Assembly: GCF_020921035.1 (NCBI RefSeq) | Contig: NC_063155.1 | Coordinates: 31,861,294-31,925,293 of the forward strand | Length of the DNA: 64,000 nt | Direction: 5' to 3' | From: Rhodamnia argentea | Lineage: Eukaryota; Streptophyta; Magnoliopsida; Myrtales; Myrtaceae | Shown here: positions 13,801-25,100 of the stretch, in pieces | Layout of the letters: every line of letters begins with the position of its first letter | Position numbering within the stretch: position 1 is the first letter of the stretch | Program-made: the position numbers and the translations under genes | The notes under the pieces: model-generated | The model's database searches: none | Told to the model about the DNA's origin: nothing | Seen by the model: the letters and a program-made list of their open reading frames with translations, nothing else

Positions 13801-16800
13801 ACATGAGAAGATTCACGTTTGCACAACAAAAGCCAACAAATTATTCTATGAAACTCACCAAATTACACCATCTTATTCTACATCTAACCACAATAGTTGT
13901 ACTAGATAAGTTACTCTGAAATTTACAGCAGTAGAAAACAATGATAAAGTCCTATTAGCTACTTCTTACATAGGGAAAACATACTTCCACATAAAAGGTA
14001 CTGGACTTCTTTAGCTTGATATTGTGCACAATGCACTTTGAGTTAAATCCCATTGATCGTCAAGAAGTCCATGAGAAGTCTTATCAAATTCCTCGACATC
14101 GATGTTTCTCATTTTATCAACAAATTCTCATCGTCACGAAAATCGGACGGGATGGATGGGCTGATTGGACTGACTGAACCACACCAGTCAACGTTGGCAA
14201 CTCACTGCAACATTACATCCTCAATTTCATCAAAAACGGAACAGTATGTTGCTGGACAGTCTCCTCTCTCAGTTCTCAAATGGCACCAAGACCATGATCA
14301 TGTTTTGAATCGATTAAGACCAAGATTAAAATTGTCGAGACATCTGTTAGTTCAAAAGGGCATAGAAGAGTCTCGATTGCATGATCAAAAGCTTTTGAAA
14401 AAACCAGATACCCTAGTAAAAAAATCTGCTAATCCTGGACTCAAACCGCTATTGAGGTGACCTTTCCTTGGGGGGTGGGATATCTATATGTTGGAATTCC
14501 ACTAATTTTGAGCTTGGTTATGGGACTTCATTTGGAGCTATGTGGTCGATCTAGGATTAAGTATGGTCATCAGGCTGGGCTGGCAAATTCCCAGCATCAC
14601 GCATTATGAGACAAAAATAACATGGATATGAGCATGAGCGTCCAAGTGCAATAGGCAATAGCCTATCACACTAATATCAACGCCAATGAAGATTCGAAGC
14701 AATAATGACAACAGCCTTCTACCTCTAGATAGGGTTGGCTACATAAATGCTATGCTGTACTCTATACTAGGTCATCAAATGCTCGAATTTTTCTAGAAAG
14801 CATCTTCCGACGTACTTTTGGGCCTTCTCAACCCCTGTTATCTATTACTCCACAATCTAACGTAAACGTATACTTGCACAAAATCTGCAGGAATACGACA
14901 TCAATATCTATAGACCAGCGTTTCAACTAGTTGAACCGCCAGCTGAACACCCGATTGGTTCTCTCATCCTTCCAATTCTCAAGACAATGTCGTGAAGCGA
15001 CTTTAATGAGGGGAAAAAATGGACTTAGGTGCTGCAAAAATTTAAAAAAGCCTGGCAAAAGAAAATGACATTGTAACTCCATGTGTCAATCTAAGACCAT
15101 TGCTTTGAAAACTTGCAATTGCCACTTCATCAAGCATAACTTTAAGTCCACACTAAGTAAAATATGAGTTATCACTTTGACATTTGTACTTCCTTCCCAG
15201 ACTGCCAAATGACAGTAAACAACCTCCCTAAGTCTCATAAAACCAACACATTTTCCCTTCATTACTCAATGGTTAAATGCAATTCAAATTATACATGATA
15301 TGAAATTGTATTCCTAGTTTGGACCTGATTTCAAGCCATTCAAGTGTACACACCCGCATATTAGTGGGGAAAAAGAATGTAAAAGAGGTGGTAGAACCAA
15401 AAGTGACATTCAAAGTGCGCTTACCTCCTCCAATAACAACTAGCTTCATCAGAGCCCCATGGTAATAATCGTTGAACAACTTCAGAATACACTCCCGCAA
15501 ATTGATCCCCTTTTCAATTGCATCAACCAAACTTTTCTTATTTCCTTCCATCAGACAACGTATACATGAGAACACGATCCACGCAAGTAAACTAAATCAC
15601 TGAAGAGACAACATATCAGATATCAAAGCGCACCCCAAAAGAATCTGTTCAATGGGTGACCCGGTGTAGAAGTATGACACTGGAGTTGCTGAAGACGACA
15701 AGCATCATTTTGCCTAACCTGGTTAAACTCTGCTTGCAGTAATTCACATTATAAATTTAAGTATTTATTAGCAGCACGACCATATAATATACCCAGAGTT
15801 AACTCGATGAGAAAATCTAAGCAGCAACTTTTCTGGAGAATAAACTCCACAAAAATAACAATACCTGAATCTACAGCAAGCACCTCCCGCTCCATAGCAT
15901 CCATTTTCACTAGTGGTGAAATAAAGAACTGAGAGAATCTGATAAAGCAACAGGAGCAGACCCCATGTCTCAGTGACATCTCATTAGACAAGGTCAATGT
16001 CAAACTAAGCATACAAGAATAAAACAATTGTTCAACATATTTATGTATTTAATGCAATCGATTACGAGTTGCTTTGTACAAAAAAATTAGATGCTGCATG
16101 AACATCATTTGTTAAAAGTCATAATTATAATCACATTCCAAATTATGGAACATATAAGAAGTAAATTAACATATAGGCAGAAAACACTCTTTTCTTTTTC
16201 GTCATTGTCAGCGGAAGAGACTCGTCATAAAAGTGCACATTTAGATCTTCACCTTTTCAATGCGCCCTTGAGAAACTCCCTTTTGACTTCAAAATGGTAG
16301 CAGGTATGCTCTGCTTCCGTGTATGCATTTGAGGAACCTCCGTGCTTGGACAAATAACTATCGTACTAGCAAAGAAGAGAGTCAACACACAGGCGAAACA
16401 ACCCTTCCCTGACTAATCATATATTCCTTAGACATACAAATTAAAAGAGTTCTTGAATCGAGCAGAAGCGTGTGTACAAGTAAATTAAAAGCATCTGCAA
16501 TCATGAAGCGAGGAGATCAAGTTTCAACTCGACCCCAAATATCTAAATAAAGATCCTATCTAGTTTTTATTACTGATCTGAAAGAGGATACACTTGTGAG
16601 GCTCGAGATGTAATATCCTGCACTCTATAGATCAGTAATAGTACATATAATATGAGATTCTCCACGATTCAATAACTTGCCAACCTACTCATCCAAAAAA
16701 ATAAACATAACTTCAATCAAAAGTTGCTATGCCTTCTCGCTTTCTCTTCATAGTACAGATTCCAAGCACACGATGCAAGCAAAACCATGCAAATAGTACT

Positions 16801-17718
16801 AGTAGAGCCCGCAGGTATATTTCATGATTGACTTCAACCCATTTGGTAAACAAACCCAAGCTTAACTATGTAAGGAAATGAGCGCCTCCAGTTTTTTATG
16901 CAATCCGACAGATGTTAAACCAAGAGGCAACACTAACCAACCTCATTTTCATCTGGATAATCTGCACTCCCCATGAAGAGCATGTGTTCTGCACGGGTAT
17001 TATGTAATTCGAAATCAAAGGCTGCAATGGCACTGATAAAAGATGAATGGAAGGCACCAGTAGGGCACCGCTATGGTAATGCGCACGCCCCGAACAGCAA
17101 GAGTGTGGGACAAAGAGGGATGGAATCCAAACCATTGAATAACCCACCATTCCGGAAAAGCAAAACCCAATCCCTCAGGATTTGCTAGGGGGAAAGTGAA
17201 CAAGAGCTGGGAAAAGTGGGTAGAAAGTAGCGAACCTAGAAAATGAGCGAGACCCTGTGCCTCAAAAGGATCGGAGAAGCTTCCAATTCCCACGCACATT
17301 GCTGCCGCTGCCTGAATTGAAACAGCAGGTGATGAGCAGATTACAAGTATGGTTACGGAAAGGGAAAAAGAAGAAGAAGGTTTGTGACCTTCTTAGTTTG
17401 GCCGTGTTGGGGGCCCTTTTCCTCCTCCTCCTGCTCGTCTGCTTCATCCTCTTCTCCTTCTTCTTCTTCGTCGTCGTCGTCGTCTTCTCCTCCCTGACTA
17501 CCTTCTTCTTCTTCCTCATCGTCATCTTCATCGAAATCCTCATTGTCGTCGTCGCTCTGAGCGGGGGCAGTACCGTCAGGGTAAATCTCAGGATCGTGAA
17601 CGAGCAAAGCGCAGAGTCCATTGTGGAGATGGATGAGTCTATAGAGCCGTCGATCATTGGGCGACTTCACGACGACGTCGTCCGACGAGAATGCAGGAGG
17701 AGGGAGCCCCAACCCCAT
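4834..17718 (-). CDS. Nardilysin-like zinc metallopeptidase (family M16A), complete, 19 exons
   Basis: Minus-strand exons: 17389-17718, 17236-17311, 16942-16988, 16253-16365, 15865-15938, 15634-15729, 15425-15544, 13560-13793, 12896-13044, 12458-12614, 11774-11926, 11250-11629, 10695-10844, 9582-9764, 8489-8692, 8198-8304, 7483-7636, 6659-6780, 4834-5077. They join in phase to 3093 nt, 1030 residues, close to Arabidopsis At1g06900. Residues 1-50 carry VVKSPNDRRLYRLI; about 57-102 is an almost pure Asp/Glu tract, the nardilysin hallmark. The inverted zinc motif HFLEH gives H133, E136 and H137, split across exons 2 and 3, and the third ligand E214 lies exactly 76 residues after H137, so the site looks active. 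The C-terminal half is the substrate-chamber half of M16A enzymes. The family cleaves peptides at basic residues; plant substrates are not established. The first ATG of the open frame is used; an adjacent upstream codon is GTG, not ATG. Confidence 0.95.
5149..5273. mobile_element. Short inverted-repeat element (MITE), about 125 bp
   Basis: Left end (GGGCGCGGATGACAACACTT) and the reverse complement of the right end (GGGGCGGGCATGGCAATACT) match over about 33 bases with a few differences, and both continue into a TTCTG..AGAAAT block. It lies in the last intron of the nardilysin gene. It is too short to code and is a probable non-autonomous relative of the elements at 5828 and 30331. Confidence 0.75.
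5828..6643. mobile_element. Inverted-repeat element, about 0.8 kb, same family
   Basis: Left end reads CATGAGAACCATTATGG and the reverse complement of the right end reads GCGCATGATAACCATTCTG, followed on both sides by TTCTGTTCC. Inside are AT-rich blocks with the family motif GTTTGATAAC in reverse orientation (near 6498 and 6538). It sits in the same nardilysin intron as the 125-bp element and accounts for much of that intron. I see no transposase. Ends are approximate and no target duplication was secured. Confidence 0.6.
7202..7306. repeat. 35-bp perfect direct repeat, 70-bp spacing
   Basis: Copies at 7202-7236 and 7272-7306 are identical (core ACCAAGATTAAACCAATTAC). They lie in the nardilysin intron between exons 17 and 18, separated by about 35 bases. 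Confidence 0.9.
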
Positions 17719-19703
17719 CTTCACTGTTCAGAGAGTCAAAGGCCCGGTCGCGTCTTCTCTCCTGCTTTGCGTGGGGAGAGAGAGAGAGAGAGAGGAGAGA
17801 AGCAGAGCAGAGGAGGAGGTTTTGGCATCGACGTCGGAGAGTCATTTTCTTTCGCTTTTATACTTGCAATGAAGCATTGATTCTCCTCGTATATTTAACT
17901 CATGGGAATTACACGAGTTGCCCCGAAATTTCCGGGACGTTGCGCATTCGCCCCCCGATTTTTAAATATCATACAAAACCCCCCCTTAATTTTCATTTTG
18001 TCATATAACCCTCGATCATACTCTAATCATGCCGATGGCCATGGTGTCCTTTTAAGCTGCTAAACAATGGAAGATATAAGGAAGATAAAGTACTTATACA
18101 TCTCATCGATTGATATCAAATGTTCGAAATAAAATCCAAACACTCTGGTTATGAAGTCAACCGTATTTGTGGTTTTGTCGTTGTTAATATCATGCCCTCC
18201 TATTTCTCTAGTGATCATTGTACTTTTGTCTTATTCTCCAATTCTTGTAAGAATTTAATTTGGTTCAGACTATTCATAGAAAAAAGAGTATGTTTTTCTA
18301 GGAAGAGAGAGAGAGAGGAGTTGCAATTTTGCAATTGAACTACTTGTGTTAGGTTAGGTATGTGCATATTGAAAAAATACGCAATAGGTTGATAACTTTA
18401 TCAAAATGAAAGTTCATTGAGGTTTTTCGCATAGTGGATGAAAGTTCAAAGGCAAACGCATGCGGCATTGAAAGCTCTAAGCTTTCGGTAATTTTTCCTC
18501 GATATATCAAGTGATGCGGTGAAACGTCGCTAAATGTCGAACATAATCCGTTTCTTTTAGTAAATGGACTTAGTTAACATAATCAAATAATCTATGTCAT
18601 GAAGTGCAAGAAATTTATTTATGATTTATTTCTAATATTCAAGAAGCAATAGCATTTACAGTCACTTCAAATGTAAAGTGTCATTTATATTCCGACGGAA
18701 AATATAACCGTGAGTGCTTCAAATGATTTCGGGCCAACTAAAAAGTGGCCTAAGTAACTAATCTAAATATTATAATCTTGCGTAATTAAGAAGAACAAAG
18801 AGCGCATGCGATGCATGGGAAGACATGAATATAGGAAATCTCGATAAGATAATATTTAAGAATCATGTATTTACCATTCTTTTATCAAGTCACATGTCAT
18901 AGTTATGCGGACATACTGTCACTTCATCTTATTTACTATATCAGTCATGTCGTTTCAAGTCTGATAAAAATATGAAAAGGAAAATAAGAATTTTGAAAAA
19001 TGGGTACTGGTGTTTAGTTTGAATGGAACCGGTATGAAGCAGTGGCATGGTACATTGGAACATTGAATTATAGTTTGATGAAAATCGAGCTACTAATAGT
19101 TATTTTTGTAGGAACACACCTTTGCAAATGGTGATTTTGTATTGGCAAAAAGAAAAATTAAAGACACCAAGGTCGGTCCAGTCTGGTCTGAAACTCAAAG
19201 ACAGACTCGAAATAATGAAATCTTTGGCTTTCAAATTATAAGTAGGAAAAAAAAAACACATCTGAAATTTGATATCTGTCTGAATCTCCGCGCTTATTTT
19301 GAAAGTCGTGTGAGGATCCTTCTAAAATAGACATCTTACGTAGTTGACTCGATTCATGTGAAGTCCAATCAAGACATCTAAATTGTTCTAATTACGGTTC
19401 GATTGATAGTAATTCGCGTTACCCCTATGACAGTCTCAAAAAAAAAAAAAATGGCAAATGACATTTGCTGTAGGAGAGTATCTAGTATAGTACCATTCAA
19501 CCGTTTCAACTCAATTTAGAACGAGCACAATAACATGAAATAAACTCTTCAATGTATAGAGATGTCATAAAGGGCGCACGCAATAGATGCCCAACTGTGG
19601 TCAGAGATGATCCTCTTCCCCATTAGTAAGATCCCAAATAATATAAATGATCAGAAAGGCAATGCAAAAGGAACGAGATCAAATCGACGAGTCTTGGTGA
19701 AAT
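17719..19703. other. Intergenic: nardilysin promoter and 3' side of zinc-finger gene
   Basis: About 2 kb. The first 200 bases are the likely leader and core promoter of the nardilysin gene. The remainder is AT-rich with no long or familiar open frame on either strand. Confidence 0.6.
17776..17794. repeat. GA microsatellite in the nardilysin leader
   Basis: GA run about 60 bases upstream of the nardilysin start codon, so CT-rich on the transcribed strand and probably in the 5' untranslated region. Confidence 0.85.
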
Positions 19704-21054
19704 TTAGAAAGGCATATGGTGGCGGTGAGGAGAGTAAGGGGAGTAGACAAAGGAATGAGGATTGCTTGGGCTGATGCTGATGCTGCTGGGGTGGGCCCTG
19801 CTGGGGGTTCTCGGGGTGACAGGGCTTCTGGAACCCGAGACCATGCCGCCACGGCCGCCGCGGCCATATGCTCTATCGGCGGTCCTCCTTGGTCCTTTCT
19901 CAGCCCATTTCAGCTCTGCTTGCTTCACTATGCTTGGATACCTAGAGCAGCACCCAATCTGGCCTGCTCTCTGGATGTACCTATGTATCCACGCCCAACA
20001 CATGTTACCATATACATCGACACTTATTGAACTAGATGCTGTTGGATGCATGTGGATGAGTGGTTAAACAGTGGCAGATCAACAGACGGACAAGGATTAT
20101 CCAATTATTTCCTTTAGTATATCGATCGAGGAAGCTGGTGGGATTGGTGTCGAGGACGATGGGGTACCTTTGGCTGAATCTCCGGCCGAGACACTCGATG
20201 CATTTTCTGCCTTCGGTCATCTCTCCCATGCCTATGCTCACGCACTGCCTGCAGTATACTCTTCCGCACACCTGCACACGGTCGTTAAGGGGGTTACTTG
20301 TTTCTGCGTTTACTATACCTATCAAATTTCGACGAGTAAAAGGGTAAAGAACTAGAAGGACGTTGCTGTAACACAGGTACCAATTAAGTATACTAAAAGT
20401 CTAATGAATACATACGAGGCAGCGATGTCGGAACATGTAGATGTAAGTGGAGCAGATGGTGCAGATATTGGAGTGGGGGATGCCGGGTCGCCGTCTTTGG
20501 CCATGAGTGGCCATGCTGACGCTCATGCTCATGCTCATGCTCATCAGGTCATCACGACCCATGCTGATGTTCTCCACCATACCTGGACGCCTCATGTCCA
20601 AATGAGTGTTTCTGCCGGAGCTTGCACGGCTATGTCCATGTCGGGTCTCGGCATTATCATCATCGCTGACATAGGATCGATGGCCTATTGGAGAATCCCA
20701 GGTGTCCCTGGAGAGTTGGTCAGAATGATTAAGGGGATGGTGAAGGTTTGATGCTTGCAAGCCTCTGCTGAAATCAAGACTCGGCAGTTTCCTGATGACA
20801 GGAGATGCAGATGCTGCTGCTGCTGCTGCATCATCTGATTTTGTAGGTCTTTTTTCATAGATGGCGTCTGAGGCGGCAGCGGTGGCGGAGGAGGAGGAGG
20901 AGGAGGAGGAGAGAACATGAAGAGGATGACGATGGACATGCTTCTTCACATCAGCAAGGTCCTGGAATGTCAAGTTAACCGACTCATCGGGGATGCCCAG
21001 GTACAATTCTTCGAGCTCCTGTCTAGCCTTTGCCATGGTTGCCTTCTCTCCCAT
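19704..21054 (-). CDS. Protein with eight-cysteine FYVE/XLG-like zinc finger, complete, 3 exons
   Basis: Exons 20416-21054, 20168-20271 and 19704-19980 splice in phase to 1020 nt, 339 residues. Residues 1-40 (KARQELEELYLGIPDESVNL) are conserved-looking; about 48-190 is low-complexity, rich in Ser, Ala, His and Met repeats. The finger is C198-x2-C201, C212-x2-C215, C220-x2-C223, C237-x2-C240, with FRHRCLVCG resembling the basic RxHxCxxCG core of FYVE fingers. The segment MGEMTEGRKCIECLG strongly resembles the Cys-rich region of plant extra-large G proteins (MGxMPEGRKCVTCIG). No Galpha domain follows; the tail is Gly/Ser/Pro-rich and ends HHMPF. A second ATG at 21036 is an equally good start. 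Function unknown; lipid binding or protein docking are guesses. Confidence 0.85.
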
Positions 21055-22186
21055 TCTCGGTGCTCTATTGCTATTAGACGGACTGAAAGAAAGAAAGAGA
21101 GGAAGATAGAAGACGCGTGGATTTTCTGAGGGGGGAGGGGTGGAAAGACCGAAGGGCAGGAGAGTTGTTGTTTTCGGTTTGGCAGATTGCAGAGGACACT
21201 GACGGGAGGGAATGGTACTAAAATGCCAAAGTGTGATTGGGCCGGCGAAAGAATGTCAAGATAATTTTGAGACTCTTGGACAGCAAGGCAACTAAGTAGA
21301 ACTGGCAACGCGGCTTCTTAACGTTCATGGTGTGGCAAGGACAAAATTACCGGCCTGCCGGACTTCAACTATAAGCTCTCTCTTCTTTCTTTAGTATTAG
21401 TATTACCCGGTCAAATGCTTTTTTCTATTACGAGATTTTACTTCTATTTTAGTGGACCAACCTCGCTTCCCTCCGACCTTACTTTTAATTATATCTTCTT
21501 CTCAATTCTATTGATTTTTACAAGATTCAAGGTATTCACTTTCGTGCGTCAAGTAAATATCGAGTCTAGAACGATAAAGACTTATTAAGTAGAAAAAATA
21601 AAAAATAACAAAAAAAATCACTCCAAACATAATCCGAGTAACCTTCATCAAGAGATAATGGTAAAATCTGGCCAAGTCATTCGTGCCTTTATGATGCTTG
21701 GCGAGGGCAGCAGCTACTCGCATTAAGTCATTCACCCAAGCCCATTGGATTGTTGGATACTTGAGATAAACCGGGCAAGAGCACTCCCGAGGACACTCTT
21801 ATCTCTTCTACGAGGTTTCGTAGACTTTGGAGTTTTAGCAATACGAGTGTTATCCCTCTGACATTGTGACATCTGAAGAGCACGATCAATATAACCAACA
21901 GAAACAGAATGGCTTCTCAAATAAGCTTGATGGGCAAAACTCTATATCGCATCTCAAACACAGAAACTTATTGTCCCTTCTCAATCCTGATATCTATATC
22001 AAACACGGAATGAAATGCAAAAGTCCCAAAATTGTCGGGTGAACTCGTTCCAGATCAACACTCCCCACATATTAAGTAACATTTTGTAATTTCTCAAATT
22101 TCAAAAAAGAGGAGACAAAATGTAAACTCGAAAAGTCCAATCTCAACCAAAAGATGTTTCAGCAGAGAGACTTTGAGAGCCTCGGA
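21055..22186. other. Intergenic: zinc-finger gene promoter and VAL 3' region
   Basis: Contains the likely leader/promoter of the zinc-finger gene (purine-rich on the plus strand near 21080-21170) and the 3' untranslated region of the VAL gene. Short minus-strand open frames at 21508-21735 and 21732-21920 match nothing I recognise. Confidence 0.5.
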
Positions 22187-25100
22187 CTACCCTTCATCGC
22201 CTGCATCATTAGTTTCATATGAAATGGATGGAAGGCACTCTCCGTTGTACAGTCGTTTCTCCTTCTCTTCGACGGTCCGTCCGAACAAACTGGAGCTTGT
22301 GCTGGCTAGATGCTCACATTGCAAGGTGGGAATCACACCGTGAGTTGAATCATTTGCTGAAAGATACTTAGTTTCTTGAGTAAACCCCGTGATGCTGCGT
22401 ATTTCTCCATCAGGCTGCACATTCTCGTGGTCGGGGTGGCAGTTCAGGTCAATATGGCCATTGCTGCTATCTGCCACCTCTGTCTTTTTCATCTGACTGG
22501 TTACATTCTCTCCGTGATTTATCTCAGATGAAGCATTCGCTAAAGTTCCGTCAGTTCCTAACTCATGACCATGATGAATCAGGTCCTTGTGCATATTTTC
22601 GGCCTCCCAATCTGATTGGCATTTCTTTTTCCGCAACATCAGAGTTTTGAAACGGCGCTTCACTGTCATGCACACATTGCAGGTACACGTAGGCTTGTGC
22701 TTACCCTTCCCACTGGGGGGTTGGATGCACACGATGCATGTGCAACCTGGACGATGACGAGGGTGTTTTGTGGTCACCCCACTCGATGGCTCACCTGGGT
22801 CGTCTATGCTCTCCCCAAGAACAGCAGCACTAGCTAAAGCATCCAAGCCAGAAGTTTCACCATCTGAATCTTCCCTATGGTCCTCATCAACCCTTTGTCT
22901 TTTAACATCTGCACTATGTAATAAAAGTTATTCCTCATCCTTTGCACTTTCATTTATCAGAATTTCGACATGAAAACTCTCAAGATATCAGAACCCACAC
23001 AAGTTGACTGAGAGAAAAACAAAAGTGAACAATCATAGGAAAAGCAATCATCAGAAGATTTTTAGTAAGTCCACGTAGTATTGTATAGCTCTCCTGTCAA
23101 GCATCTGTAGAAACGGACACACCAAGTCATCTTATTCACCCTTGTTCTAATCAACCCCCCTCCCCCCCTCTTCATCTTTTGGATACTCCAGTCACCAAGC
23201 ATGCCAATGAGAAATTGATCAAGGATTTTTACGTGCTGACATCAGTAAATATCCAAAGAAGTAATGTAGGAAAGAGCCTGGAGCTGTTTGCATAATTAGT
23301 TATCACCTAACCTCCTTGAAGACTATTGTGAGGGCGTCATGTTTCTTCCCACCCAATATAATGATCCCAGAAAGACTATTCTTAAAATCACAGCAACCCC
23401 CCAACAGCCAAGTAGAATTTCCAGAGATTTTATGAACTTCCTCTTGAGAAGGATCAGACAGATCCTTTTTTGGAGTGAGAGGAGTGGAAAAACATTATCC
23501 CATTGAGAAGGAAGTGACATAACTGCTTTTGTAATTTATCAAGAACCAAAAATTAGCGGCACTTCTGCGATGGGAACAGCTAGGAAAACAAACAGCCAGC
23601 AATTCAAGGATATTATTAAATAAGTGAACCAAAAGAGGTGCCACAGATCATATAAAAAACAGAGCAACTACATAATCCTCTCACATTGAATAACCCCACA
23701 AAACTCTGCCCAAAATTTAGCAAATAAGATCAGATAGGAAAATAAATCGCCAACGCACAATCCAACATCCTACATAGAACTAAAACTAAAAATACAGTTC
23801 CTCTGCTGAGAAAGTAAGTTCATTCCAACGATTTGCCAATCTAGTTAACCAAAGCAAAAGGAAAAATCCTCTACTGATACCTTTGTTCACTCTGAGAAGA
23901 CTCTCCAGCTCCTCTGGGCTCATCTCATCTGGTGCGGAACAAATTCTCCTGCAACACAATAAAACTCAGAAGGGAGATGGAAACATTATTCTATCCTCAT
24001 TCCTATGATTATGCCAACGATATAACCACCAGAAGCACCAATGCAATTCGCACCTTCTAGAGTCCCAGACATTGTCCGAACATGTCCATCTAGAAGGAAG
24101 ATGAACATCCATAGGCAACTTTCTCCATTTGGAGCAGTCATCACACTGAGCCCACTGTTCAGGTCCCCTGTCAGAAACAAGTTCACTCCTTTCAATGTGA
24201 TATGACGAAAAAAATTTCACTAGCGTTCACAACTATTCAAAACACTACTCATAATCATCAATTTGTCGCATCATGTATGAACAGTTTGTAAGAATCTGTC
24301 ATGAGATTGAACAGTGCCCTGCCCACTCAAAAACAACAAATGATAGCCTCACCCAGAGAGCTGGCTTACGAATATAGTCCTCTTTCCAAATACTGGGGGT
24401 TCCTACATTAGTTGAACATTGATGACGTTAATAAGAAGAAGCACATGAGGGAAGAAAGTACTATTTGGCCCAAGTAAAGGGAAAAACAAACAGTATGAGT
24501 TACATCATATTCTTCGAAAACGTGACCCTCAACAGTGACGGTGCTTGGTTTTACACATGGTGGGGGTCGTAGCAAATCTTGAGCCTCTTCCCATGTTAGT
24601 CTAAGCTCCAGAACATCTTCATTATGTATTAGCATTCTCCTGCTTTTTGACCCTATGTTACGAGTCCTTTTCTTTTCAGGAACCGGCAATGCTTGTTTGG
24701 CCGGGTCTTGACATGTCCTGCCCACGTCGTCCTCAGTCTTGTCGCAACAGGTGTCAGCATCGTTATTACTGAGAAGCTCAGATGAAGGATTCAAGCGGGG
24801 ATCCTTGATTCCATTTGAAGTCCGGAAAAGATTAGAGTAATCATCAACTATGGGTAGACTTCCCATGAAGGTCTGGAAGGAACCTCCCCTGGATACATCC
24901 CCATTGGGGACTATGGATACTTGGTTTTCCTGCTTGTTTCATCATTATACCATTTTAAGATGACAAAGCACCTTCACATGATTGAACGCCAGAGATATGA
25001 ACAGAGAAAATAGAATGCCTATTGAGTTTGACCTGCAGATCACTAGAGTGTGATGCCTTGCGAAAACCCATAATGAGCTTGCCTCCGGGATCGATCCTAC

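Noticed and set aside
14053..14460. 135-codon plus-strand frame within a nardilysin intron
   Set aside because: No recognisable similarity, opposite strand to the host gene, no supporting context; most likely chance in a 1.6-kb intron.
17257..17880. 207-codon plus-strand open frame
   Set aside because: It is antisense to the acidic exon 1 of the nardilysin gene; GAA/GAT repeats read backwards give long open runs of Phe, Leu and Val.
20404..20751. 115-codon plus-strand frame rich in Ala-His repeats
   Set aside because: Antisense to the Met/Ser repeat region of the zinc-finger gene.
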